Below, piece by piece: positions 8,661-16,877 of a DNA stretch of 64,000 bases; position 1 is the stretch's first letter; every line of letters begins with the position of its first letter. Below the pieces are notes generated by a model. The model did not search any database. It saw only the letters and a program-made list of their open reading frames with translations, and had not been told where the DNA came from. The stretch spans positions 1-64,000 of the forward strand of contig CAWIOM010000006.1 of the NCBI GenBank assembly GCA_963837735.1, given 5' to 3'. Made by a program: the position numbers and the translations under genes. The stretch comes from VRUE01 sp963837735 (lineage in GTDB: Bacteria > Actinomycetota > Thermoleophilia > Solirubrobacterales > 70-9).

Positions 8661-10275
8661 TCAGGCGAGATTCGACTTGCGCGGGTACACGACCTCGGGG
8701 TCGGTGAGGACGTTGATCAGGGTCGGCCTGCCCGAGGCAAATGCCCGCTCGAGAGCGGGGCGCAGCTCGTCAGGGCGGCGGACCAGCACCCCGTCGCAGC
8801 CGAGTGCCTCAACCATCTCCTCGTAAGGAGTCTCGGGCCGAAGCTCCGCTGCCACCGAGTAGCCGTAGAGGAACTTCATCGGGTGGTGCTCCAGGGCCCA
8901 GATCCCGTTGTTGCCCATCACTCCGACGACCGCGAGCCCATGGCGTGCCATCGTGTCGAACTCGATCCCGGCGAAACCGAAGGCGCCATCGCCGAGCAGC
9001 AGGCAGACCTGCCGGTCAGGGTGGGCGATCCTGGCGCCGATCGCCTGGCCCGGTCCCGCGCCCAGGCAGCCGAAAGGCCCGGGATCCATCCAACAGCCCG
9101 GCTGGAAGGTGTCGATGAAGCGGCCCGCGTAGGAGACGAAATCGCCGCCGTCGCCGATCACGATCGCGTCGCGGTCGAGAACCTCCCCGAGCTCCGCATA
9201 CACACGGACCGGGTGCAGCGGCGAGCGCGGGTCGTCCAGTTCCTCGCGCTCGGCGGCGCGCCTCTCCTCCTCGACCCCACGAAGCTGTTCGACCCAGGCG
9301 CTCGTGCGACTCGGGTCCCGGCCGGCCACCTCGCGCATCGCGGTGAGACTGTCGGCGACGTCGCCGACGAGATCGATGTCCGGCAGTCGGTTGGCGGTCA
9401 GGGCGTTGGGCGCCGCGTCGAGGCGGACGATCTTCGTCTCCTCGCCGAAGCTGCCGCCGAAGCCGAGGCGAAAATCGAGCGGGACGCCGACGACGAGGGC
9501 CACGTCCGCCCCCTTGAGGCCGGCCCCGCGGGCGCGGCTGAAGCTGAGCTCGTGGTCAGCGGGGACGCAGCCGCGGCCGAGGCCGTTGAGGAAGACCGGG
9601 ATGCCGAGCGCCTCCGCCAGCTCCCGCAGCTCTACCTCGCCCCTGGCCCAATAGAGACCGCTGCCCGCCATCACCACCGGGCGCTCCGCGGCGGCAAGCA
9701 TCGCGGCGGCCTCCTCGACGCCCTCGGCCGGCGTTCCCGGTCCCGACGCCGGCATCGCGCGGGACGTTCGCGTCGGCCTCGCCGAAGACGATGTCGAGCG
9801 GGTAGTCGACGAAGGTCGGGCCGCAGGGCGCGGCAACGGCCAGGTCGAGGGCGGCTGCGGTGCCGACGGCGATCCGCGCCGTCTCCCTCACCGTCTCCGC
9901 CGACTTGACCAACGACTCGACGACGGGAATGTGGTCGAACTCCTGCAGCGAGCCCGAGCCCCAGCGCATCTCGGGCGCGCGGCCCCCGAGAACGCAGACC
10001 GGTGAGCCGTTGGCCTGGGCCCCGGCGATCGCGCTGACGCCGTTCGTCACTCCCGGCCCGGCGGTCAGCGCCGCCACCCCGACCCCCCGGGTCGCCTTAG
10101 CGAAGCCCTCGGCCGCAAACGCAGCGGTCTGCTCATGGCGAACATCGACGATCTCGATGCCCTCCTCTCTGCAGCCGTCGTAGACCGAGAAGAGATGGCC
10201 GCCGGAGAGCGTGAACAGGTGCGTGACGCCCCTCGACTTCAGGACCTTCGCGACGATCCGCCCCCCGTGCTCCAT
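8661..10275 (-). CDS. TPP-dependent acetolactate synthase-like enzyme (frameshifted)
   Basis: About 537 residues of a thiamine-diphosphate enzyme of the acetolactate synthase/oxalyl-CoA decarboxylase group. The N-terminal PYR domain has VRHEQTAAFAAEGFAKATR with the catalytic Glu, then LTAGPGVTNGVSAI. The central domain includes MAGSGLYWARGE. The C-terminal PP domain has the TPP/Mg motif GDGAFGFAGIEFDT and MGNNGIW. The frame breaks near 9755-9775, between FGEADANVPR and MPASGPGTPAEGVEEA; one surplus base accounts for it. True valine-pathway ilvB is unlikely because no ilvN/ilvC adjoins; a 2-hydroxyacyl-CoA lyase-type role is possible. Confidence 0.78.
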
Positions 10276-10370
10276 ATAGAGAGGAACCCTAGCCGCACGG
10301 CACCGTACCCGCGTTTATGTGGCCTTTCTACTCAGGCGGCGCCGGAGCAAGCGAGACAAGGACGCAGGGA

Positions 10371-10395
10371 GCGCGGATAGCGGCGCTATCCGCGC
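10371..10395. terminator. Hairpin downstream of tRNA-Leu
   Basis: Perfect 11-base-pair arms GCGCGGATAGC (10371-10381) and GCTATCCGCGC (10385-10395) around a GGC loop. It lies 43 bases past the 3' end of the minus-strand tRNA. It has no T-run, so termination is a guess. Confidence 0.45.
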
Positions 10396-10437
10396 GACCG
10401 AGGACACCGCCTCGCGCAGCCTCCGCGGCCATCTGAG

Positions 10438-10523
10438 TGCCCGGGGCGGGACTTGAACCCGCAAGCCCCCAAAGGGGCAGTGCCTTTTAAGGGCGCCGCG
10501 TTTACCAATTTCGCCACCCGGGC
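10438..10523 (-). tRNA. tRNA-Leu (UAA)
   Basis: An 86-nucleotide class II tRNA. Acceptor GCCCGGG pairs fully, the T-arm is GCGGG-TTCAAGT-CCCGC, and there is a long variable arm. The anticodon loop CTTAAAA gives UAA, reading codon UUA. One anticodon-stem pair (28 with 42) is C against A, either a real mismatch or a base error. UUA is very rare in such GC-rich genomes; in Streptomyces the equivalent tRNA is the developmental regulator bldA. Confidence 0.9.
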
Positions 10524-10573
10524 AGCGGCATGGTAGCCCGATGAGATTCTTAAACAGGCACTAAAAAATGACG

Positions 10574-10601
10574 TTGACCGCAACTACCCCGCTGGTACGG
10601 T
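10574..10601 (+). promoter_or_regulatory. Putative sigma-70 type promoter of the sigma-factor gene
   Basis: TTGACC at 10574-10579 and TACGGT at 10596-10601 are separated by 16 bases, about 48 bases before the TTG start codon. Good match to an actinobacterial housekeeping promoter; unverified. Confidence 0.5.
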
Positions 10602-10648
10602 GTCATTAGTGGCAAGAGACACGCAAACGCCTTCCCTGGAGAGATAGC

Positions 10649-12148
10649 TTGGAGGCTTCAGCTCTAACCCACGCCAGTCAACGCGGTCTTCTCGCCCGCC
10701 GGTCCCCGCTGCTCAAGCTGCAGGGCGACGGCCGCCTCATCGCAATGGTCCGCAACGGCAATGCCGGCGCGTTCGAGACCATCGTCGACCGCTACCAGGG
10801 CCGGCTGCTCGGCTTCTGCAGACAGATGCTCGGCTCCACCGAGGACGCGGAGGACGTTCTGCAGGAGGTCTTCGTCAACGCCTACCGGGCGATGCTCGCG
10901 GACGAGCGTGAGATCAACCTGCGGCCGTGGCTCTACCGAATCGCCCGCAACCGCTGCCTCAACCACCTCCGCAAACCGACTGCCGATGCGCAGGAATCGA
11001 TGGACATGGTTCCGATGGTCGAGGCTGGCTCGACCGCGGAGAAGGTCCACAACCGCGAGGAGTTCCGCCAGTTGCTGGCCGACGTGTCGAAGCTTCCCGA
11101 GACCCAGCGCTCGGCCCTCCTGCTGCGTGAGATGGACGCGATGTCCTACGAGGAGATCGCCCAGGCGATGGACACCAGCGTGCCCTCCGTCAAGTCGCTT
11201 CTCGTCCGCGCCAGGATCTCTTTGGCCGAGGCGACCCAGGCCCGGATGCTGACCTGCGGCGAGGTGCGGCTCGAGCTTGCCGAGGCAGCCGAGGGGCTGG
11301 GCAAGGTCTCGGGGCCGGTGCGCCGCCATGTCCGCGACTGCGACGAATGCGCGGACTTCCGTTCCCAGGTCCGCTCCAACGACAAGGTCCTTGCCGCCCT
11401 CTTCCCGGCCGGCGGCCTGATCGCCCTGAAGGGCTTCATCGCCGGAAAGCTCGGCTTCGGGGGAGCCTCCGGCGGAGCCGCCACCGGAGCCGCCGGGGCC
11501 GGCGCCGGGGGCGCGGCCACCGGAGCGGTCGGCGGCGTCGGCGCAGCCTTGGGAAGCAGTGGTGCCGCGGGAGGAATCGGCGCGGTCGGCGGTGCGATCG
11601 GCACGAAGGCCGTCGCCGGTGTCGTCACGGCCGCGGTCCTCACGGCCGGCGCGGTCGAGGTCAAGCAACAGGTGGAACCCGGCTCCGCCAATCGAATCGC
11701 GCCGATCACGAGACAGGAAACGGCGCATCGTCCCGGGCCGGCTCCCGCCATCGCCCATGCTCAGCCGTCCGCCCCGGTCGTGGCGGAACCGGTCGCTGCG
11801 CCGCCGGCAACCCCCGCCGCCACGGCGCCGGCAGAGCCCGAAGAAGTCGCGCCGGAAGCGGCGCCCCCGGCGGCAGATCCTGCCGAAGGCTCGACCGTCA
11901 CAGCGGTCGAGAATGGCGAAGCGAACGTGACCAAGCCGCCGGCTCCCGCACTTACCGACAACGGCGCCCAGGGCAATGCGCCGGCGAGCGGCGGCACCGT
12001 CGTCGTCACGGTGGCCGGCAGCCCCGCGCCGCCGGCCGAAAGCCCGCCGGCGGCGGAAGAAACCCCGCCGCCGAGCGAACCGCCGCCGCCGAGTGAAGGC
12101 AGCGGCGAAGCTCCGCCCCCACCGCCGCCGGCTCTGACCGAACCGTAG
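10649..12148 (+). CDS. ECF sigma factor fused to zinc-finger anti-sigma domain and membrane/Pro-rich tail
   Basis: A 499-residue protein. Region 2 spans about 41-105 (AFETIVDRYQGRLLGF, then STEDAEDVLQEVFVNAYR). Region 4 spans about 148-195 (LPETQRSALLLREMDAMSYE with an HTH ending VKSLLVRAR). Then follows a ZAS-type zinc site: Cys203, His227, Cys231 and Cys234 (HxxxCxxC). Residues 255-340 are Gly/Ala-rich with a hydrophobic segment at about 315-338, probably membrane-spanning. The last 150 residues are Ala/Pro-rich and probably outside the cell. So sigma and its own anti-sigma lie in one chain. The start is TTG with GGAGAG 6 bases upstream. Confidence 0.85.
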   Translation: MEASALTHASQRGLLARRSPLLKLQGDGRLIAMVRNGNAGAFETIVDRYQGRLLGFCRQMLGSTEDAEDVLQEVFVNAYRAMLADEREINLRPWLYRIARNRCLNHLRKPTADAQESMDMVPMVEAGSTAEKVHNREEFRQLLADVSKLPETQRSALLLREMDAMSYEEIAQAMDTSVPSVKSLLVRARISLAEATQARMLTCGEVRLELAEAAEGLGKVSGPVRRHVRDCDECADFRSQVRSNDKVLAALFPAGGLIALKGFIAGKLGFGGASGGAATGAAGAGAGGAATGAVGGVGAALGSSGAAGGIGAVGGAIGTKAVAGVVTAAVLTAGAVEVKQQVEPGSANRIAPITRQETAHRPGPAPAIAHAQPSAPVVAEPVAAPPATPAATAPAEPEEVAPEAAPPAADPAEGSTVTAVENGEANVTKPPAPALTDNGAQGNAPASGGTVVVTVAGSPAPPAESPPAAEETPPPSEPPPPSEGSGEAPPPPPPALTEP

Positions 12149-12165
12149 GTCGGCCGAACGGCGTC

Positions 12166-12189
12166 TCGGCCTCTCCTAGGAGAGGCCGA
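12166..12189. terminator. Palindromic bidirectional terminator
   Basis: A perfect 24-base palindrome with 12-base arms, centred between 12177 and 12178. It lies between the converging sigma-factor and R2lox genes and contains the R2lox stop codon (12176-12178). No U-tract. Confidence 0.6.
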
Positions 12190-13105
12190 TTACTTTGAGG
12201 CGCCGCATCAGGCTGGTGCCGGCGAACTCGCGCGTGTCCTCCAGCGAGTAGCCGAACAGTTCCCAGTTCTCGACGTCGGTCGGCGCCCAGGGCGGAGTCA
12301 GCACCCCGTCGGCGACCGGCAGGACCTCCTCCAGCGTCCGCTGAATCGCCTGCTTGTAACGGTCGTCCTCGCCCGCCTTCTCGCGCAGGAACACCGAGCC
12401 GAAGGCAACGTGGCGGTGCTCGTCGCGGGCCACGTTCTGGAAGCCCTCGACGAAGGCCGGCAGGGTGCCTTCGCGTTCGTTGTAGTCCATGATGAAGTGC
12501 TGCCCGGTGAGGGCCAGCATTCCCTCGATCACCATGTGGTAGATCGTCACCGCTTCGACCAGCGCCTCGGTGTCATCGGGGGCCACGGAGAGCCGGTCGG
12601 TGCGCTGCTTCAGCATTTCGTCGAAGAGCCGGCTGAAATTCTCGTTGAGGTGCTCTGAGGTCTGCTCGAGCATCTGCGCGAGCTCGTCGGACTCGAGCAC
12701 GCCGACTTCGCGGTAGAAGCGCTCGAAGAAGCGCACATGGCGGGCCTCGTCGGCGATCTGGGTGCAGAGGAAGATCCTCTGGTCCTCGGTGGTAGCTGCC
12801 CGCATGATCGGGCCGAGCTCCTCGGCGACCTTCTGCTCGCCGATGAAGAACGCCGAGAGGCCGTACATGCGCTGGAAGCGCTCTTCGTCGTCGAATCTCT
12901 CGTTCCAGTCTTCGCGATCGCGGCTGAAATCGAGCTCCTGGGTCTGCCATTGCTGTCGCTCCCAGAGCAGGTAGAGCTCCGCGTAGGTCAGCAGCTTGAC
13001 CTCGGCGGTCCGATCGGCGGCCTCGTTCAGCGCCGGGTCGGCGGTCGCCTGGAAGTCCTCGCGCTCGGTCCTCGATTGGATTCCGGTCGCCTCTTTCGAC
13101 CCCAT
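12176..13105 (-). CDS. R2-like ligand-binding oxidase (R2lox)
   Basis: A 309-residue ferritin-like di-metal (Mn/Fe) protein related to ribonucleotide reductase R2. Metal ligands by position: Glu90, Glu120 and His123 (EARH), Glu194, Glu229 and His232 (RDEHRH). Three residues after Glu90 is Val93, and five before Glu194 is Tyr189; these match the Val-Tyr pair that forms the ether crosslink in M. tuberculosis R2lox (Rv0233). No R1 subunit adjoins, so a nucleotide reductase role is unlikely. R2lox proteins hold a long-chain fatty acid in the active site; physiological substrate unknown. A second paralogue lies at 58399. Confidence 0.85.
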   Translation of the reverse strand: MGSKEATGIQSRTEREDFQATADPALNEAADRTAEVKLLTYAELYLLWERQQWQTQELDFSRDREDWNERFDDEERFQRMYGLSAFFIGEQKVAEELGPIMRAATTEDQRIFLCTQIADEARHVRFFERFYREVGVLESDELAQMLEQTSEHLNENFSRLFDEMLKQRTDRLSVAPDDTEALVEAVTIYHMVIEGMLALTGQHFIMDYNEREGTLPAFVEGFQNVARDEHRHVAFGSVFLREKAGEDDRYKQAIQRTLEEVLPVADGVLTPPWAPTDVENWELFGYSLEDTREFAGTSLMRRLKVIGLS

Positions 13106-13141
13106 CGCTCCTCCTCTGCTCGCCGTCGGGCCGAGCCTACC

Positions 13142-13855
13142 TCAGACCGAGTGCGACTCTCCGGGGGCGAGGACGATCACCTCGGAGGCGCCCTTCGACT
13201 CGACCTCCTGCTTGAAGGATCCCACCTCGGTCTCGATCGGCGGGAAGGTGTTGTAGTGCATCGGGATCACGGTGCCGGCACCGACGAACTCGGCGGCGAG
13301 GGCCGCGTCGGAGCGGTCCATCGTGTAGTGGCCCCCGATTGGAAGCAGGGCGACGTCGACCGGGTTGCGCTCGGCGATCAGCTGCATGTCGCTGAACAGG
13401 CAGGTGTCGCCGGCGTGGTAGACGGTGACCCCGCCGATCTTGATCACCAGGCCTGCCGGGGTCCCGGTGACGATCCCGTGCTCGGCGCTGAAGGGCGACT
13501 CTTCGGAACCGGCGATCGTGCTCGTGTGCCAGGCCGGCACCAACTTGATCCACCCCCAGTCGAACCTGACCGTGCCGCCGAGGTTTGGGTCGCTGACCGC
13601 GGTGACGCCCTGTCCTTCGAGCCACTTCGCGATCTCGACGATCGCCACGCACTGGGCGCCGGTTCGCGTCGCGACCGGAACGAGGTCGGCCGTGTGGTCG
13701 ACGTGGCCGTGGGTGACCGCGATGTGGGTCGGCTCGACCTCCTCCGCGGTGCAGACCGCGGACGGGTTGTTGGGCTTCAGGAACGGGTCGACGAGAAGGC
13801 TCGCCTCGCCATCGCTCAGCTCGAAGCATGAATGGCCGTGGAACTTGATCTCCAT
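13142..13855 (-). CDS. UPF0173-type metal-dependent hydrolase (MBL fold)
   Basis: A 237-residue metallo-beta-lactamase-fold protein of the UPF0173 (YtkL) group. It opens MEIKFHGHSCFEL, a family hallmark. The dinuclear site HxHxDH is THGHVDH (His49, His51, Asp53, His54). Further ligands are in VYHAGDTCLFSDM and PMHYNTFPPIE. Length is normal for the family. It is cytosolic with an unknown ester or phosphodiester substrate. It forms a tight minus-strand run with the genes upstream (3-base gap) and lies 36 bases before the R2lox gene. Confidence 0.9.
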   Translation of the reverse strand: MEIKFHGHSCFELSDGEASLLVDPFLKPNNPSAVCTAEEVEPTHIAVTHGHVDHTADLVPVATRTGAQCVAIVEIAKWLEGQGVTAVSDPNLGGTVRFDWGWIKLVPAWHTSTIAGSEESPFSAEHGIVTGTPAGLVIKIGGVTVYHAGDTCLFSDMQLIAERNPVDVALLPIGGHYTMDRSDAALAAEFVGAGTVIPMHYNTFPPIETEVGSFKQEVESKGASEVIVLAPGESHSV

Positions 13856-13858
13856 CGC

Positions 13859-14188
13859 TCAGTCTTCTCCTTCGGGGTCCGGGGGTTCGTCCATCTCGTC
13901 GTGCAGCGCCCAGCCGACGGTGACGCCGACCATCATCGCCATTCTCGCCTCCTCGGCGAGAAGCTCGCCGACTGCGGCGATCCGCTCGTCGGGGTCGGGA
14001 ACGGTCGCCGCTTTGAGCGTCTCCGATTTGTGCGAATCGCCGAACCAGCCGCCCTCGGCGAGGGCGGCGGCGAGAACCCGCTGCAGCTGCGGCGCCGCCC
14101 GGGAGACGATCCGCTCGGCTTCGGAGAAGCGCTCGGTATCGGTGAGTCGCTCGATCGCGGCGTCGAGCCGTGCGTCCCCGGAGCTCAT
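13859..14188 (-). CDS. Small uncharacterised helical protein
   Basis: A 109-residue mostly helical acidic protein, starting MSSGDARLDAAIERLTDTER and ending in an Asp/Glu/Pro tail. No motif recognised. It is packed between the rhomboid-like gene (which ends at its start) and the UPF0173 gene, so all three are probably co-transcribed. Confidence 0.6.
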   Translation of the reverse strand: MSSGDARLDAAIERLTDTERFSEAERIVSRAAPQLQRVLAAALAEGGWFGDSHKSETLKAATVPDPDERIAAVGELLAEEARMAMMVGVTVGWALHDEMDEPPDPEGED

Positions 14189-14954
14189 CTACTCGGAGCG
14201 CACCGTGACGGCAAGCAGCCCAGCGAGGCCGCCGACCGCCCCGCCGAGGAGGCCGGCCCAGGGGTTCGCCGTCGACTCGAAGATCGGCAGCGCGAGGAGG
14301 ACGACGGCGACGACGGCGACGCCGACCCGGTCGTACTCCTGGTCGATCGCCCGGCTCGCCTCGGCGCGGCGGATCGCGAACCAGGCGGCGAGGACACCGA
14401 GTGCCAGGCCGTTGCCTCCCGCCATCACGTCGGTTCCGTCCTGGGAGTTGACGATCCCGGCCGCGGCGAGCATGCCGAGCGAGCCGCAGGAGAGCATCAG
14501 CAGGGCGGTGGCGGCCGTGCCGAGCCGCTTCTCGAGCCCGATGCCGAAGATCGCCAGGGCGATCGCGACGGCGAACAGGTAACCGAGGTCGGCATAGGCG
14601 AACGGCGCCGTGAGGAAACGCCACCATTCGTCGCGGAAGGGCACGATGACGCCGCCGAAGGAATCGACGCGATAGGCCGTCGCCTTCTGCAGGAGGATCA
14701 GCCCCGCCGAGCCGAGGATCACGGCCAGCGTCGCGTAGGGACGCTCGGCGCTGAGCGCTGCTCCGCCACGCAGGAAGGCTGGGGATCCAGCCTCGTCGAG
14801 AGCGACGGGGCGTCGCCTCGAGGGCGTCGCCGCGCCGCTCCAGCTTCGGCGCCCGCTTGCGCAACCTTCCCCCGCAGTAAGGGCACTCGGTGACGTACGG
14901 ACTGACCTCGGAGCCGCAGTTCTTGCAGATCACCCTGAGCTCGGTCTCGCTCAT
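14189..14954 (-). CDS. Zinc-ribbon rhomboid-like membrane protein (frameshifted)
   Basis: About 255 residues. The N-terminus has two CxxC pairs (CKNCGS and CPYCGG), a zinc ribbon found in front of some actinobacterial rhomboids. After a basic linker the frame breaks near 14750 (WRSSA in one frame, SAERPYATLAVILGSAG in the next). The remainder has five or so hydrophobic segments and RFLTAPFAYADLGYLFA, the rhomboid loop region. The catalytic GxSG is replaced by GGNG (in MAGGNGLALG) and no catalytic His is seen in the last helix, so it is likely a protease-dead iRhom-like member. Confidence in the dead-site call is moderate. Confidence 0.68.
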
Positions 14955-15043
14955 AGGTCGAGGATAACCGGCCGGCGGCGGCCCGCTCACGGAGCGGCAC
15001 CGATGGCATACTCCGGGAACACCCATTCTGAGGAGGAAAACGC

Positions 15044-15964
15044 GTGGCAGTCGACACCCTGACCGAGCAGAAATCGCTTCTTGCCGAGCTCGCCCCCGGC
15101 AAACGGACCCGGCTCCACCGGCTCCTGTTCGAGTTCGGACCCGGCAACGGCACCCTGATGCTGCTGCCGATCGACCAGGGCATCGAGCACGGCCCGCGGG
15201 ACTTCTTCCCCAACCCCGACTCGAAGGACCCGGATTACCAGTTCCGGCTCGCCGCCGAGGCCGGCTACTCCGCTCTCGCCTGCCAGATCGGGATGGCGAG
15301 CAAGTATTACCCCGACTACGCGGGGCACGTGCCTCTGATCCTCAAGGTCAACGGCAAGACGGACCTCCCCTCCTCGGCCCACGCCCTCTCCACCTGCAAC
15401 GCCAGCGTCGAGGACGCGGTGCGGCTCGGCGCCGACGCGGTCGGCTACACGCTCTACGTGGGCTCTCCACGCCAGGACGAGGACCTCGCCCAGCTGCGTC
15501 AGGTGCGCCAGGACTGCGACCGCTTCGGGATGCCGCTGATCGTCTGGTCCTACCCGCGCGGCGAAGCGGTCGACGCCAAGGGAGGCGCCACCTCCTTCTA
15601 CGCGATCGACTACGCGGCGCGGATGGCGATGGAGATGGGCGCCGACGTGGTCAAGCTCAACATGCCGAAGATCGACCCCGCCAAGGACAAGGACGCGCCG
15701 GCGCCCTATAACGAGATCGAGGTAACCGAGGCCGAGGCAATCCGGCACTGCGTCGCCTCGGCCGGCCGCTCGCTGGTCGTCCTATCCGGCGGCTCCAAGG
15801 TCGATGACGAGACCGTTCTCACCCACTGTCGCGAGATCATGGAGGCGGGCGGCTCGGGGGTCATCTTCGGGCGCAACGTCTGGCAGCGCGAGTGGAGCGA
15901 GGCGCTGGAGATCATCGCCCAGATCAAGGAGACCCTGCTCTCCAGCGTTTCCCGCACCCCCTAG
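15044..15964 (+). CDS. fbaB: Class I fructose-bisphosphate aldolase, archaeal (FbaB/DeoC) type
   Basis: A 306-residue TIM-barrel Schiff-base aldolase for glycolysis and gluconeogenesis. Marks: LMLLPIDQGIEHGPRDFF at 38-55, a family signature, and the likely Schiff-base Lys204 in ADVVKLNMP. The phosphate-binding end is VLSGGSK and GVIFGRNVWQR. An AGGAGG ribosome site lies 7 bases before the ATG. Monocistronic. The use of this enzyme instead of the zinc class II form is common in Thermoleophilia. Confidence 0.9.
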   Translation: MAVDTLTEQKSLLAELAPGKRTRLHRLLFEFGPGNGTLMLLPIDQGIEHGPRDFFPNPDSKDPDYQFRLAAEAGYSALACQIGMASKYYPDYAGHVPLILKVNGKTDLPSSAHALSTCNASVEDAVRLGADAVGYTLYVGSPRQDEDLAQLRQVRQDCDRFGMPLIVWSYPRGEAVDAKGGATSFYAIDYAARMAMEMGADVVKLNMPKIDPAKDKDAPAPYNEIEVTEAEAIRHCVASAGRSLVVLSGGSKVDDETVLTHCREIMEAGGSGVIFGRNVWQREWSEALEIIAQIKETLLSSVSRTP

Positions 15965-16006
15965 TTCCGGGGGGCGAGGCAAGGCCCCCGGCGGCCTTGC
16001 AGGCGG

Positions 16007-16507
16007 ATGCGAGGTGGACATCTAGGCAGCGCCGCTCTGCTCGTCATCGTCGTGCTCGTGGTCGTCCGCCCATGGGAGGCCGGTGAGGGCGACCTGCCGT
16101 CGAGCCTGACCGGGCGGGTGGTGCGGGCGGTTGACGGCGACACGCTGGAAGTCGCGCTCGGCGAGAGGCGCGAGGATGTGCGTTTGATCGGCGTCGACAC
16201 CCCCGAGACGGTCAAGCCCGGAACCCCGGTGCAGTGCTTCGGGCCGCAGGCTTCCGCCTTCACCCACCGGGTCGCCGACCACCGCCGGGTGCGCCTCGAG
16301 CTCGGCGTCGAGCGCCGCGACGTCTACGGCAGGCTGCTCGCCTATGTGCGGGTCGGGCCTCGTTTCTTGAATGCGATGCTGCTCCGGCGCGGCCTCGCGC
16401 GCACCCTGACGATCCCGCCAAACGACCGCCTCGCGCCCCGTTTTCGCCGAATCGAGCTGGGCGCCGGGCGTGCCGGACGCGGCCTCTGGGGCGCCTGCCG
16501 CCCGTGA
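16007..16507 (+). CDS. Thermonuclease-like (SNase) protein
   Basis: A 166-residue staphylococcal-nuclease-fold protein with an N-terminal hydrophobic segment (about 8-22) that should export or anchor it. SNase marks: VVRAVDGDTLEV, DVRLIGVDTPE and RDVYGRLLAYV carry the usual Asp, Asp/Thr and Arg catalytic set. A second Arg is expected in RFRRIELGAGRAGRGLW. It would cleave DNA or RNA outside the cytoplasm. It starts 42 bases after fbaB, possibly a read-through operon. Confidence 0.82.
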   Translation: MRGGHLGSAALLVIVVLVVVRPWEAGEGDLPSSLTGRVVRAVDGDTLEVALGERREDVRLIGVDTPETVKPGTPVQCFGPQASAFTHRVADHRRVRLELGVERRDVYGRLLAYVRVGPRFLNAMLLRRGLARTLTIPPNDRLAPRFRRIELGAGRAGRGLWGACRP

Positions 16508-16593
16508 CGCCGTGTGACCCTTGCCACACTTTCCGCCTGCAAGCGCTCCTGCGCCTTGCTACGGTCCGCCCCGGCCCCTCGGGGGCCGTTCCC

Positions 16594-16833
16594 ATGAGAA
16601 TGCGACAGAGCATTTCCCAGTTCGAGACGGCCTTCGAGCAGGAGGCATCGCTCGAGCGCCGCCGGCGCGAGCAGCTTCGGCGCCGTGCCGCCAACCGATC
16701 GCGCGCTCGCCGAATCACGCGCACCGAGCAGCAGGGCAAGGTCCGCTTCAGCGTCCTCGCCGTCTGCCTCACGGTGACGGTCGTCGTCGTCGTCGTCGCG
16801 ATGTTCGAGGCGCTCGCCTTCCTGATGGCCTGA
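16594..16833 (+). CDS. Small single-pass membrane protein
   Basis: A 79-residue protein: a strongly charged Arg/Glu helix (residues 12-45), then one hydrophobic span (about 52-77) at the C-terminus. No family recognised. The reading frame is open far upstream, but ATG at 16594 gives a sensible product. Tail-anchored topology is suggested. Confidence 0.5.
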   Translation: MRMRQSISQFETAFEQEASLERRRREQLRRRAANRSRARRITRTEQQGKVRFSVLAVCLTVTVVVVVVAMFEALAFLMA

Positions 16834-16877
16834 CGGCCCTGCCGTCAACCGCCCCGGTTGAATAGACTCGCGCGCCG

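Noticed and set aside
8661..10275. ilvB of branched-chain amino acid synthesis
   Set aside because: No ilvN or ilvC nearby, and the C-terminal sequence differs from biosynthetic IlvB as I know it.
12176..13105. Ribonucleotide reductase beta subunit (nrdB/nrdF)
   Set aside because: Metal ligands agree but the Val/Tyr R2lox crosslink pair is present and no nrdA/nrdE gene adjoins; the same holds for 58399-59688.
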